DNA of 64,000 nucleotides, taken from assembly GCA_016712315.1 (NCBI GenBank), contig JADJRG010000022.1:744001-808000 (forward strand). The letters run 5' to 3'. The position numbers were made by a program, and so were the translations under genes. A model generated the notes under the pieces. It searched no databases. It had not been told where the DNA came from and saw only the letters and a list, made by a program, of their open reading frames with translations. Source of the DNA: Nannocystis sp. Lineage in GTDB: Bacteria; Myxococcota_A; Polyangia; Nannocystales; Nannocystaceae. Shown here piece after piece: positions 7,991 through 18,023 of the stretch. Numbering within the stretch: position 1 is the stretch's first letter; the number at the start of each line of letters is the position of its first letter.

Positions 7991-10900
7991 ATGCCTCAAA
8001 GCGCGGACGGTCGGGATCGATTCGAGCTCCGGCGTCGCCTCGGAGCCGGCGCCATGGGCGTCGTCTACGAGGCCTTGGATCGCCAGCGCGGCGAGCTCGT
8101 CGCCCTCAAGACCCTCCCGAACATCGAGTCGGAGGCGTTATACCGCTTCAAGCGCGAGTTTCGCACCCTCGCCGACATCGCCCATCCCAACCTCGTCAAC
8201 CTCTACGAGCTCTTCATCGACGGCGAGCGCTGCTACTTCACCATGGAGCCGATCGACGGCGAGAGCTTCCTCGCGCATGTCCGTCCTGGCGCCGTCCACA
8301 GCGAGAGAGACACCCTCGGCGGCGCCGCCGATCTTCATCACCCCAGCGACACCACCGATCTCGATCTTCAGCTCGTCGACGCCGCCCCTGGCGCCCCGCC
8401 GCCGCCGCCGGATCGCGACCCCGACGCCGCCCCCCTCGACCTGCCCCGCCTGCGCGCCGCCCTCCGTCAGCTCGTCGAGGGCGTCGCCGCCTTGCACGCC
8501 GCTGGCAAGCTCCACCGCGATCTCAAGCCCTCCAACGTCCTCGTCGATCGCGGCGGTCGCGTCGTCATCCTCGACTTCGGCCTCGCCACCGACGCGCGCG
8601 GCCCCGCCGCCGACGACGGCCTCTCGGGCACCGCCGGCTACATGGCCCCGGAGCAGGTCGGCGGCCGCAGCGAGCCCGCCAGCGACTGGTACGCCGTCGG
8701 CGTCATGCTCTACGAGGCGCTCGCTGGCCGCCGCCCCTTCGTCGGCCCCATGATGCAGATCCTCCGCGACAAGCGCGAGCGTGATCCCCCGCCGCTCGAT
8801 CAGCTCGCCCCGGATCTGCCCCCCGAGCTCGTCGCCCTGTGCGCCCGCCTGCTCGCGCGCGATCCGGCGCTCCGCCCGGGGCCGCCCCAGATCATGGCGC
8901 TGCTCGGCGTCGAGCCCCAGCGCGCCGCCGGTTTCTTCCCACCTGTCTCTCAGGACATCGAGCTCGTCGGCCGCGCCGATCACCTCGCCGCCCTCCGCGA
9001 AGCGCAGCGCCGCGCCCGCGAGGGCGACGCCGTCGCCGTCTACATCTACGGCCCCTCGGGCGCCGGCAAGAGCGCCCTCTGCCGCGCCTTCCTCGCCGAG
9101 CGCCGCGACGAGCCCGCAGCCGTCATCTTGCGCAGCCGCTGCTACGTCCACGAGTCAGTCCCGTACAAGGCCCTCGACGGCGTCATCGACAGCCTCAGCC
9201 GCGCCCTCGCCGAGCTCTCCCCCGACCAGCTCCGCGCCGTCTTACCGCGCGACGCCTGGGCCCTCGCCCGCCTCTTCCCGGTCCTCAACGCCGTCCTCGA
9301 GGCCCACAGCGATCGCCGCCTCAGCCGCGCCCCCATGGATCGCCTCGACCTCCGCCGCCGCGCCTTCACCGCCCTCCGCGGCCTGCTCGCGCGCCTCGGC
9401 GATCGTCGCCCTGTCATCCTCCACATCGACGACCTCCAGTGGGCCGACGCCGACTCCGCCCTCCTGCTCGACCAGCTCCTCCGCCCGCCCGAGGCCCCGC
9501 CGCTCCTCCTGCTCGCCACCTTCCGCAGCGAAGAGATCGAGCTCCAGCCCTTCCTCCGCCAGCTCCTCGCCAGCGCCGACGGCCGCACCCGCCGCGTCCT
9601 GCCCGTCGATCCTCTGCGCGACGACCAGATCGAAGCCCTCGTCCGCGCCCAGCTCGCCGACCTCCCTGGCGCCGCGCTCCACACCGCCACCATCGTCCGC
9701 GAGGCCGCCGGCTCCCCCTTCCTCGCCGAGCAGCTCACCTCCTACGTGCGCAGCGGCGCCGAGATCGGCGCCACCGGCGTCCACCTCCACGAGCTGCTGG
9801 AGGCCCGGATCCGCGGCCAACCTGAAGGAGCCGCCCTCCTGCTCGACACCCTCGCCGTCGCCGCCCACCCCCTCGCCCCGCAGCTCGCCGCGGCGGCGGC
9901 CGCCCTCCGCGGCGACGAGCGCCCCCTCATCAAGCACCTGCTCGCCGCCAACCTCCTGCGGATCAGCGGCCCTGACGAGCGCATCGAGCTCTACCACGAT
10001 CGAATTCGCGAGGCCCTCGCCGCCCGCCTCGACCCCATCGAGCGGAGGCGCGCGCACCGCCGGATCGCCGTCGCCATGGAGTCGCGCCGCCTCGACGACT
10101 ACGAGGCGATCTTCGGCCACTACCGCGGCGCCGGCGATCGGATCAAGGCCGCCCTCTACGCCGACAAGGCCGCCACTAAGGCGATCGAAGCGCTCGCCTT
10201 TGATCAAGCCGCCGCCTTCTACCGCCACGCCATCGAGCTCGCCCCCGATCTCGATGAGGCCCAAGATCTGCGCGGGACCGCCGCCAGCCGCCTCAAATCC
10301 ACCCGCCTCGAGCGCGGCCTCGCCGAGTCGCTCGCCAACGCCGGCCGCTGCCAAGAGGCCGCCGACGCTTACCTCCGCGCGGCCATGCTCGTCGACGCCA
10401 CCCGCGCCCTCGAGCTCCGCCGCGCCGCCGCCGAGCAGCTGTTGATCAGCGGCCACATCGATCAAGGCCGCCGCGTCCTCGGCGAAGTCCTCGCCCAAGT
10501 CGGCTGGCGCCTCGCCCCCTCGCCCCAGCGCGCCCTCATCTCATTATTCACCCACCGCCTCCAGCTCCGCCTCCACGGCCTCAACTACCGACCCCGCACC
10601 GAGCGCGAGCTCAACCCTGAGCAGCTCCTCCTCATCGACATCTGCTGGGCCGTCTCGACCGGCCTCAGCATGATCGACAACATCCGCGCCGCCGACTTCC
10701 AGGCGCGCGGAACTCTCCTGGCCCTTGAGTCAGGTGAGCCCGCCCGGATCGCCCGCGCCCTCAGCATGGAGGCCGTCTTTCACGCCAGCGACGGCGGCCC
10801 CAGCCGCGCCCACGCCGCCAAGCTCATCGACCTCAGCCACCAGCTCGCCCTCGCCTCCGCCGATCCTGGCCTGCTCGCCCAGGCCACCATGATCCACGGC

Positions 10901-11837
10901 GCCTGCGCCTACCTCGTCGGCGAGTGGAGGCTCGCCGCCCAGCGCCTCAGCGAAGCCGAGGTCATGCTGCACGAGCGCTGCACCGGCCAAATTTGGCAAA
11001 AAGCCACCACCCAGCGCTTCGGCCTCGGCTCGTTACAATACCTCGGCGAGCTCCGCGAGCTCCTCGACCGCCTCCCCTTCGCCTTACGCGACGCCGAAGA
11101 GCGGGGCAACATCTACGCTAAGCACCGATCTCCGCGCCCGCCTCAACCTCTACTGGCTCGCCCGGGACGACCCACGCGGGTACCGCCGCGAGATCGACGA
11201 CGCCCTCCGCCGCTGGACCAACGATGGCTACCACCTCCAGCACTTCAACGCCCTACGCTCGCTGGTCCAGGCCGATCTTTACGAGAATGATCCCGGCACG
11301 GCGGTCCAGCGGATCGACGAGTCATGGCCCGCCCTCGACGCCGCCATGGTCCTGCGGATCCAAGTCGCCCGGGTCGAAGCCCACCAGATCCGCGCCTCCG
11401 CCGCCCTCGCCTGCCTCGCCGCCGATCCCGCCCCTTCGCCGCGCCGCGCCCTCCATTTCAAGAAGCAGATCGACCGAGACATCCACGCCATCGAGCGCGA
11501 GCGTATGCCCTGGGCCGCCGCCCTCGCCGCCCTCCTCCGCGCCGGCCTCGCCGCCCTCCAGCCTGACCCAAAAGACACCTCAAAAGCGCTCCAAGCCGCG
11601 ATCACCGGCCTACGCGCCGCCGACATGGCCCTGCACGCAGCGATCGCCGAGCGCTACCTCGGCCACCTAGAGGGAGGCGAGATCGGCGCCCGCCGCCACC
11701 ACGCCGCCGACGCCTGGATCCGCGCCCAAGGTGTCCTTCGCCCCGATCGCCTCGCCCTCGCCCTCGCCCCCGGCCTCGCGGTCCCCGCCCCCTCGCCGCT
11801 TGACGCCCTCGCCCAGCTACGAGACCGTACGGCGTGA
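7991..11837 (+). CDS. Ser/Thr protein kinase fused to AAA ATPase and TPR-like region, with one frameshift
   Basis: Large cytoplasmic signalling protein. Residues 1-310 are an Hanks-type kinase: GAGAMGVVYEA loop, VALK lysine, HRDLKPSN catalytic loop, DFGLAT and APEQ. From about residue 325 an AAA_16-type ATPase follows, with P-loop GPSGAGKSAL and Walker B VILHIDDLQWAD. The remaining 600 residues are helical and TPR-like. The frame opened at 7991 runs into Arg/Pro-rich nonsense after codon 11114 and stops at 11290. The +1 frame from 11121 continues the expected helical protein (STDLRARLNLYWLARDD...) to the stop at 11837. Dropping one A in GCTAAGC (11117-11123) restores a product of about 1,281 residues, the usual size for this family. 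Either a real mutation or a sequence error. Confidence 0.85.
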
Positions 11838-12485
11838 TCTCCTCCAAGCACGGGCTCTCGCTCCTCCTGCTCGCTATCGCCTGCACCACCCCACCGACCC
11901 CGGGCGCCGGCGCAGAGCCGATCCCGAGGCCGCCGGCGCAGGTCGTCCCTCCCGTCGTCCAACCCACCTTCGACTACGCCCCGATCGCCGACCAACTCAC
12001 CCGCGTACCCGATCGAATCGCCGCCAATTACCGCTTCGATCTCTCCGCCGATCGCAACGAGCTCACCATTGATCCGCAGCCGCGACCCGCCATCGGCGCG
12101 CGCAGCGCTGGCGCCCGTGGATTCACCGCCCGCGACAGCGAAGATGGGGGCAAGATCCTCACCCTTGCAGGCGGCCCCTTTCGCGACGCCGCCTGGGCCG
12201 ACACGACCCTCCGCGCCCTCGTCGCCGACCCCTCCCGGCAGCAGCAGCTCGAGGCCGCCGGCTACGCCCTCGACCAACCGCGCGAGCTCCTCGTCGTCAC
12301 CGGCGAGTCTGACCCTAGCCCCACCATCTTCGCCTTCAGCGCCGATCCCAACAAGCCCGGGATCGTCGGGATCTGCGCAGAGCTCACCCTCATCGACTTT
12401 CGCCCGGGCGTGCGCCCGCCGATCGCCGTACGCAAGCCTGTCCTCTATTTCTACCCGGAGCGCCCCACCCAGCTCCGCGTACAAG
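11834..12485 (+). pseudogene. Conserved lipoprotein gene, 5' part, interrupted by transposon
   Basis: Starts at GTG 11834 inside the kinase stop (4-bp overlap). The product begins with a signal peptide ending in a lipobox-like LLAIAC. After a Pro-rich stretch comes a soluble domain ending in RKPVLYFYPERPTQLRVQ. This is the start of a widespread unnamed domain in which K-P-V-L-Y-x-Y-P-E is followed by a YPxY/GWxV region. The frame is cut at 12485 by the transposon; the missing half lies at 15746-16257. Joining 12485 to 15746 yields one uninterrupted frame of about 387 codons. As it stands the product would be truncated after 217 residues plus a few from the element. Function unknown. Confidence 0.85.
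12481..12485. repeat. Left target-site duplication of transposon (ACAAG)
   Basis: ACAAG here is repeated at 15741-15745 immediately outside the element's other end. A 5-bp duplication is typical for Mu/Tn7/Tn552-type transposition. Confidence 0.85.
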
Positions 12486-12499
12486 TGTGTCGGGTCGGT

Positions 12500-13371
12500 T
12501 TATGCGCGTGATCTTGGGTCACGTTGGAAGCGGGATTTAGGAGGGGTTTGGGGTTGCTTGGGGTGATCGAGGTGGAGGAGGATGAGAGCGGAGTTGATGA
12601 TCGAGGCGTCGATCTGGGGGGAGGCGCGCTCGTCGGCGAGGAGGAGGGCGAGGCGGAGGAGGTGGCTGAGGAGCGGGGGAGGCCGCGGGCGGCGTGGAGG
12701 AGCGCGGCGCGGGCGTCGTCGGTGAGCAGAGCGGGTGAGGCGCCGGCGTGGGTGAGGCCGTGATCGAGCATGTCTCCAAGGACAGATAGGTCGGTCTTGG
12801 CGACGAGTGGGAGGTGGACGAGGACGCGCTGGGCGAGCGCGGTGTGCTGCTGGAGGCGCAGGCGCCTGCTCAGGGAGGGGTGGCCGACGAGCCAGAGGGT
12901 GAGGTAGTCGCGGCCGTCGAAGTCGAGGCTACAGAGGCCGTGGAGCTCGTGGAGGAGCTCGTCGCGGAGTCCTTGAGCTTCGTCGAGGACGACGACGGGG
13001 ACGATCCCGCGCTCGTCGACGAGGGTGACAAGCGCGCGTTTGATGTCGGCGACGATCTGCGCGCGCGCGCTGGGTCGTAGGCCGAGCTCGGCGGCGAGCA
13101 TACGGTAGAGATCGAGGGGCTTGACCGCGCAGTCGGAGAGGTAGAGGACGCGGTGCTCGTCGGGGTGGAGGGCGCGGCAGAGGTGGCGGATCGCGGCCGA
13201 TTTGCCGACGCCAGGCTCGCCGGTGAGGACTCCGAGGCCAGGCTCGGTGGCGAGCCAGCAGAAGGCGCGCGCGAGCCGCTGATAGTGCGGGTCGCGCTCG
13301 AAGAAGCTCTCGCCCGCGGCGCCGCGGGGGAGCGGCGCGGTGTGCATGCCGAAGCGCTCGCGCCAGGTCAT
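12500..13371 (-). CDS. ExeA/TniB-like transposition ATPase, frameshifted near its 3' end
   Basis: AAA ATPase of the ExeA/TniB/MuB kind, which would bind target DNA and activate the transposase. The start ATG overlaps the transposase stop (ATGA at 13368-13371). Visible motifs are Walker A LTGEPGVGKSAAIRHL, Walker B VPVVVLDEAQGL and a sensor-like WLVGHPSLSRRL. The open frame becomes Ser/Pro nonsense after GLPR (about 12674). Adding one base there gives LLSHLLRLALLLADERASPQ and a helical end stopping at 12500, just 14 bp from the transposon terminus, as expected for a compact element. Without the fix the frame runs past the element end to 12451. Probably non-functional or a sequence error. Confidence 0.8.
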
Positions 13372-14731
13372 GGGATGTCCTCTGGGTCAGATGATGAATC
13401 GATCTCGTCGCCGAAGGCGCGGAGCAGCGCCTGGTACTCGTCGTCGATGTAGTCGAGGGGGCCCTTGAGGACGCGGGGCGGGGCGGGCTCGGGGCCGGGC
13501 AGCTCGCGGCGTGGGCGGCGGTGGTTGGCGAGGCGGTTGAGCGGGAAGACCTCGGTGACGCGCACGCCGTCGACGTAGAGCAGGAGCGGGAGATCGGGGC
13601 GGAGCGGGGCGAAGCGCAGCTCGACCTTCTCGCCGACGTACTCGCCTGGGACCTCGTAGAAGCCGCCCTCCCAGCGGATCGTGCCGTCGGCGCGGACCGT
13701 ACGTCGCTCGCGGTGCAGGAAGATCTCGTCGATGTTGATGTCCTGAGGGACATGACGCAGGTGCTCGGCGCCCGCGAGGAAGCGATCGCGGGGGCTCTGG
13801 CCGGTCGCGGCATGGACGCGCCTGTGGTACTCGCAGGTCATCCAGGCGGTGTGGAGGCGGTTGAGCTCGGCGAGCGGCAGCGGATAGGACGGCAGCTCGG
13901 CGCCGACTTCGGCGCGCCAGGTCTTGTGGAAGCGCTCGATCACCCCCTTGGCGGCGGCGTCGCCGGGGCCGGCGTGCAGGAGAAAGATCGCGAGCTCGGC
14001 GCAGATCTGCTTCAGCGAAGCGGCGACGTAGGCGGCCCCGAGGTCGACGTAGTAGGTGCGCGGCGCTCCGTGGGCGACGATCGCCCGGCGAAGCCCCTCC
14101 TCGTGGTGCGCAGCGTCTTCGCTCAAATAAAATTCGGAGTGGGGCACGAAGCGCGACGCGACGTCGATCTGGCTGAGCAGGTAGCATTTTTTATAAATCA
14201 CGCCGTCCGGGCCGAGCACCGGGGGCCGTGCATGCTGTCACCCATGGTGAGGTCGCCGGGGTGCTCGGCGGTGAAGGCCCGCCGCTCGCGCGTGGGCAGC
14301 TGTGTGGGCCGCTTCGAGAGGCCGTGCGCGACCAGGAGACGCCGGACGGTGGACGGGGCGAGCGTGCCAGGCAGAACGTCGTTGGCGCGCTCGAGCGCCT
14401 TGATGAGCGTACGGATGCTCCGACGCGGCTGCTCGCGCCGGAGAGCGAGGAGCTTGCGGGCGACGAGCTCGGGGATCGCACGACACGTGCCCGCGTCCGC
14501 GCGGGTGTGAGGCTCGAGAGCGCTCAGTCCACCTGCGCGATAGTCGTAGCGCCAGCCCTCGAGCGTGCGCCAGCGGAAGCGCCGCGGCTGACCATCGAGG
14601 TAGATGTACGAGCGAGCCGCGGCCTCCTCCAGGAGCTCGCGGATCTCGCCGTGATCGAGGCGCGCGCTGATCAGCGGGCCGAGGATGGAGAGGCGCCACT
14701 CGGCCACTTCTCGTCGCTTGTTGGGATCCAT
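13368..14731 (-). CDS. DDE transposase (rve integrase core), interrupted by a -1 frame break
   Basis: The N-terminal part (14731 to about 14222) has helix-turn-helix DNA-binding features (RSIRTLIKALERAN, STVRRLLVAHGLSKR) and ends at GDLTMGDSMHGP, which holds the first catalytic Asp. The second frame (from GTG 14219) continues with IYKKCYLLSQIDVASRFV, then YYVDLGAAYV (second Asp) and AKGVIERFHKTW (Glu), and a beta-rich C-terminal domain like the Mu transposase tail. The break is at a C5 run (14221-14225). A ribosome re-reading CCC one base back would fuse the frames perfectly, so programmed -1 frameshifting, mutation and sequence error are all possible. GAAGG lies just upstream of ATG 14731 as ribosome site. 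Confidence 0.8.
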
Positions 14732-14814
14732 GGCGACCTTCTACCGCCTGGGTCCGGCCACTTCGGGTGGGATCGCTCGCAGGACGATCTGTCTGAAGGG
14801 ATATGTCTTTTGGG

Positions 14815-15387
14815 TCACATGATACGCAGCCCGGGCAGTAGGAGGTTTAGGAGGTTCGCAAGGAGAGCGCAGGCGCCGAGCGCTGAGGCGAGCGGGCGAA
14901 AGGCCGCGAGAAGGGCGCCACGGGTCGCATCGAGGCCGATCGCCGCGAGCGCCGTCGCGATCCGCGGCACGCGCTCCGCGCTGAGCGTGTGCAAGGCGAG
15001 ACGCGCCGGCTCCTTCGCCCTCGCCCGCCAGCGCCGCCGGGTCCTCGGCGCGATCCTGGCGGCCTTGGGCGGGCCTTCCGCGCCATCGACGACGACAGCC
15101 TCGACCGCGGGCCAGCAGCGCCAGAGGTGGCCCGCGAGGAAGGCGGGCACGATCTGGACGACGCCACCGCACCGAGGGCAGATGTAGCGCCGGATCTCGA
15201 GCGGCGCCTCACCGACCGGCCTGCGCGTGCGTGTGCCGTGCGCGTGCATCCGCCGACAGCAGCTCCGACACTGCTGCGGCCGATACGCGTCCGGATCGGC
15301 GAGCCGCCTGGTGTGCTCGTGACGATCGTGGACGTCGGTGGCGATCACGGTACCCCCCTTCACGCTCGACGGGTAGCCTGCGTGCAT
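14815..15387 (-). CDS. DUF6431-type zinc-finger protein of the transposon
   Basis: A 190-residue protein starting at ATG 15387; an in-frame GTG at 15474 is an alternative. It has one zinc-binding module: CRSCCRRMHAHGTRTRRP followed by YICPRCGGVVQIVPAFLAGH and LWRCW. This pattern is seen in DUF6431 proteins that accompany DDE/ExeA transposons in Actinobacteria and Myxococcota (from memory). The C-terminal half is Arg-rich and ends in a Leu-rich segment. It is the first gene of the element, 83 bp before the transposase, and probably helps bind ends or target. No enzymatic motif is visible. Confidence 0.65.
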   Translation of the reverse strand: MHAGYPSSVKGGTVIATDVHDRHEHTRRLADPDAYRPQQCRSCCRRMHAHGTRTRRPVGEAPLEIRRYICPRCGGVVQIVPAFLAGHLWRCWPAVEAVVVDGAEGPPKAARIAPRTRRRWRARAKEPARLALHTLSAERVPRIATALAAIGLDATRGALLAAFRPLASALGACALLANLLNLLLPGLRIM

Positions 15388-15740
15388 GTACACTCGGCCT
15401 CGCGGTGGCTCGGGGGCGGGATGGTCCCGCCCGGTTGTTTTTGTTTCACACCAAACGTATCCGCCCGATCCCACCGCCTTGACCAGTTCCTCGACTCAAT
15501 GCCGACGAGGTCCTGCAAGATCAGTGTGGAATAATTAGTAAATTTCTACCGGTGATCGACCCGCAGCACGGTAACGCGGCTGAGCGCCGCTGAGCGCCGC
15601 TGAGCGCCGCTCCCGTGCGTTGATCCGCCCTCGATGCGGAGAGCCGCGCCACGATCCGCCCGTGCTCTCAGAGGGTTAGTCCCCGCTCAGAGCGTGAATC
15701 AAACAGTAGGGAGCCCCCGTGTGGAGAGCGATGCGACACA
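15388..15740. other. Right-end non-coding part of the transposon
   Basis: About 350 bp with no gene between the zinc-finger gene and the right terminus. It holds three exact tandem copies of TGAGCGCCGC at 15581-15610 and a short AT-rich stretch (AATAATTAGTAAATTTC, near 15531-15547) that could contain the minus-strand promoter of the element. The open frame that starts at 15634 begins inside the element and is not the real start of the gene downstream. Confidence 0.55.
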
Positions 15741-15745
15741 ACAAG
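15741..15745. repeat. Right target-site duplication of transposon (ACAAG)
   Basis: Matches 12481-12485. Removing 12486-15745 leaves CGC GTA CAA GTC GAG CTC GAC, an uninterrupted reading frame of the host gene. Confidence 0.85.
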
Positions 15746-16257
15746 TCGAGCTCGACGGCGACTTCATCGCCACCTACCCGCACAAACCCACCGACGGATG
15801 GACCGTCACCGCCCACCCCGACGGCACCCTCCACGATCCTGGCACCGGTCGCAGCCACCGCTACCTCTTCTGGGAGGGCACCAGCGCCGCCTTTGAGCTC
15901 GATCCCGCCCGCGCCCACCTCGTCCCTGGCGCCGACGCGGCCCCCTTCCTCGAGCGCGCCTGCGCCGACTACGCCCTCCGCGACGAGGAATGCACGGACC
16001 TCATCACCTATTGGCTCCCTGCCCTCGCCGCCAACCCCTACAACCTCGTCGAGTTCGTCGATGAGGCCCGCTACGGCGCCTACGCCCGCCTCCAGATCGA
16101 TCCTGCCCCAGACGCCCTCATTCGTTTATTCATAATCTTCCGCGCCAGCGAGCACCCTGTCCCCGTCGGCGCCCCCCCGCTCGCCCAGCGCCGCCGCGGC
16201 CGCTTCACCGCCGTGGAGTGGGGAGGAGCCCAGCTCGACGCGTTCGGGCCTCGATGA
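15746..16257 (+). pseudogene. Conserved lipoprotein gene, 3' part, separated by transposon
   Basis: Continues the gene broken at 12485. The encoded segment reads ELDGDFIATYPHKPTDGW, then a YLFWEG motif, a CADYALRDEECTDLITYWLP segment and NPYNLVEF. These form the conserved core of the unnamed domain that began KPVLYFYPE upstream. The combined protein would be about 387 residues and anchored by an N-terminal lipid. This half has no start codon or ribosome site of its own outside the element, although an open frame beginning at 15634 inside the transposon reads into it and could give a hybrid product. Confidence 0.8.
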
Positions 16258-16329
16258 AGCGCTCGCCCGCCTCCACGCGCGCGATCGGCAGCCTCCGCCT
16301 CGGTCCGTCGCTCGCCATGGCGATCGCCC

Positions 16330-17910
16330 TCAGATCGTCTTCAGGTACTCGAGCACCGCGCGGCGCTCGGTCGGCGAGAGGTGGTCGCCGAAGACGTGGC
16401 CGGTGTTGGCGTGGCCCGGCTTGGTCGTGTCGTAGATGAACTTGCGCTGGTCGGCGGGCGCGGCGTCTTGGCCGTACGGTAGCGCCTCAAAGGGCCAGCC
16501 GAGCGCGTCCTCGTCGAAGTGCGCGCTGTCAAAGTCGACCCGCCGCCACGAAGCCGGGCGGGACCCGCTGTCGAGAACGGCCTCGATCGTCGGCACGGAG
16601 CCGTTGTGGAAGAAGGGGGCGGTCGCCCACACGCCGTCGAGCGGCGGCGCGACGTAGCCGGGGAGCGGGTCGTCGAGCACGAGCTGGGTGATCGAGCCGT
16701 AGTACGACTGGTTGAACCACTCGACCATGTAGCCGATCTCGTCGGCGGCCGCGATCACGGCGTTGTCGGTGCCGATCACCTCGATCGGGAAGATCAGGTT
16801 GGGGTAGGTCTCGTCGGCCTCGTCGGCGGCGTAGGTGCCGTGGCACCCGGCGCAGTCGCTCAAGAAGATCGGCTCGCCCTGCGCGGCGAGCTCTTCGTCG
16901 ATCGCGAACGGGTACGTGGGCTCGCGCAGCGACTTGACGTAAGCGGCGATGTCGTCGAAGTACGCCATGATCTGCTGCGCGTCCTCGACGCTGTCGATAC
17001 ACAGCGACGACGCGAACATCATGGTGCCGCGGTGGTCGCCGCGGGCCATGCCGTTGTAAAACAGGCCGTTCTTCTTGTAGGCGCGCCACCACGGCGGGGT
17101 GTCGACGGGCGCCATCAGATCCGGGACCGGGGTGAGCTGCTCCTGGCTCCACTCGAGCGTGTCGACGTGGCGATGCGAGGCGAGCCGCACCGCGAGCATG
17201 TCCGCGGGGTTGGTGCCGACGGTGAGCATGCTGACGTAGGGCCCGACGGCCTTGTAGCGGGAGACGAATTTGTTCATCTCGCCGAGCACGCCGCCCGGCC
17301 AGGGGAGCAGCGGCAGATCGTCGATCAAGGTGCTCATCGGGAACGACGTGAAGTCCATGTCGGCGACGCCGAGCCCGAGCACCAGCTCGCCGTTGAACTT
17401 GCCGGCGTGGCACTCGAGGCAATTGAGGCTGACCAGCTCGACGCCGCTCTTCGGCGTGTGGACGGTCCAGTTGTACGGCACCTCGGCGTTCTTGCCGGTG
17501 CGCCCCGGCAGCGGGTCGCCGCTGGTGTACTGGCCGAGCAGGGGCTTGGCGAGCGGCCACACCAGCGAGGGCACGCCGCAGCTCACGTAGCCGTTGTTGA
17601 GGAGCGCGTTATAGCCGGCGATCGGATCGCCGGGGGCCTCATCGCCTGGCGGGATCGGCTCGCCGTGATCCCACGGCCCTGGCGGGGGCTCCATCGCGCC
17701 GCTGCTCGCGGCGTCGCTGTCGCCGCTGCTGCTGCTCTCGTCGCCGGCGCCGCTGGTCGTCGCCGCGTCGGTCGACGCCGCGGCGCTGGCGCTGGTCGTG
17801 GTGTCCGCCTCGGTCGTGGAGGCGCTCTCAGAGCCGGCGTCGTCTTCTCCGCAGGCGGGGAGGACGCCGACCAACAGCATCGATAAGACCTGAACTCTGC
17901 GCGTGGACAT
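16330..17910 (-). CDS. Diheme c-type cytochrome lipoprotein
   Basis: A 526-residue exported protein. The signal peptide ends in VGVLPAC (lipobox) and is followed by a Thr/Ser/Asp/Ala stalk to about residue 70. Two haem-attachment sites are visible: CLECH near residue 163 and CAGCH near residue 355. The C-terminal segment PPLDGVWATAPFFHNGSVPT is a hallmark of the large diheme cytochromes that include RoxA-like oxygenases and cytochrome-c-peroxidase relatives. It therefore probably carries electrons or oxidises a substrate in the envelope; which one cannot be told. The gene stands alone, reading toward the transposon-split gene. Confidence 0.8.
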   Translation of the reverse strand: MSTRRVQVLSMLLVGVLPACGEDDAGSESASTTEADTTTSASAAASTDAATTSGAGDESSSSGDSDAASSGAMEPPPGPWDHGEPIPPGDEAPGDPIAGYNALLNNGYVSCGVPSLVWPLAKPLLGQYTSGDPLPGRTGKNAEVPYNWTVHTPKSGVELVSLNCLECHAGKFNGELVLGLGVADMDFTSFPMSTLIDDLPLLPWPGGVLGEMNKFVSRYKAVGPYVSMLTVGTNPADMLAVRLASHRHVDTLEWSQEQLTPVPDLMAPVDTPPWWRAYKKNGLFYNGMARGDHRGTMMFASSLCIDSVEDAQQIMAYFDDIAAYVKSLREPTYPFAIDEELAAQGEPIFLSDCAGCHGTYAADEADETYPNLIFPIEVIGTDNAVIAAADEIGYMVEWFNQSYYGSITQLVLDDPLPGYVAPPLDGVWATAPFFHNGSVPTIEAVLDSGSRPASWRRVDFDSAHFDEDALGWPFEALPYGQDAAPADQRKFIYDTTKPGHANTGHVFGDHLSPTERRAVLEYLKTI

Positions 17911-17990
17911 GCGGGCGCTCCTGCTCAGGGCACGCTAGACCCCCCGCGCCCCTCGCGCAAGATCGAGCGCACCTCAGCGCGAGGCGCCGC

Positions 17991-18017
17991 GGTTGGTCCC
18001 CTAGCAAGGGTGCGGAG
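17991..18017. repeat. 27-bp direct repeat, left copy, flanking the amine oxidase/CRISPR block
   Basis: GGTTGGTCCCCT, then A, then GCAAGGGTGCGGAG. The copy at 25129-25155 differs at one base (A to G). The two copies are in the same orientation and about 7.1 kb apart; similarity does not extend outside the 27 bp. Could be attachment sites or remnants of an ancient insertion. Confidence 0.7.
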
Positions 18018-18023
18018 CTCGCG

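Larger units (their letters stand above)
12486..15740 (-). mobile_element. 3,255-bp three-gene DDE/ExeA/zinc-finger transposon
   Basis: The ends are defined directly. It begins TGTGTCGGG at 12486 and ends CGACACA at 15740, whose reverse complement is TGTGTCGC, giving a 7-8 bp terminal inverted repeat. Both ends are flanked by ACAAG. All three genes read on the minus strand in the order DUF6431-type zinc-finger protein, DDE transposase, ExeA/TniB-like ATPase. TGT...ACA ends, 5-bp duplication and a transposase-plus-ATPase pair place it with Mu/Tn7/Tn552-like elements. Longer end similarity was not found by eye. Transposase and ATPase genes each carry a one-base frame break, so this copy may be inactive. 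Confidence 0.85.

Noticed and set aside
15634..16257. A 207-codon gene starting at 15634
   Set aside because: Its first 37 codons lie inside the transposon; the true gene is the 3' half of the split lipoprotein gene.
16519..17886. Long open frame antisense to the diheme cytochrome gene
   Set aside because: High GC keeps all frames open; the reverse frame has two CxxCH sites, a signal peptide and family features, the forward frame has none.
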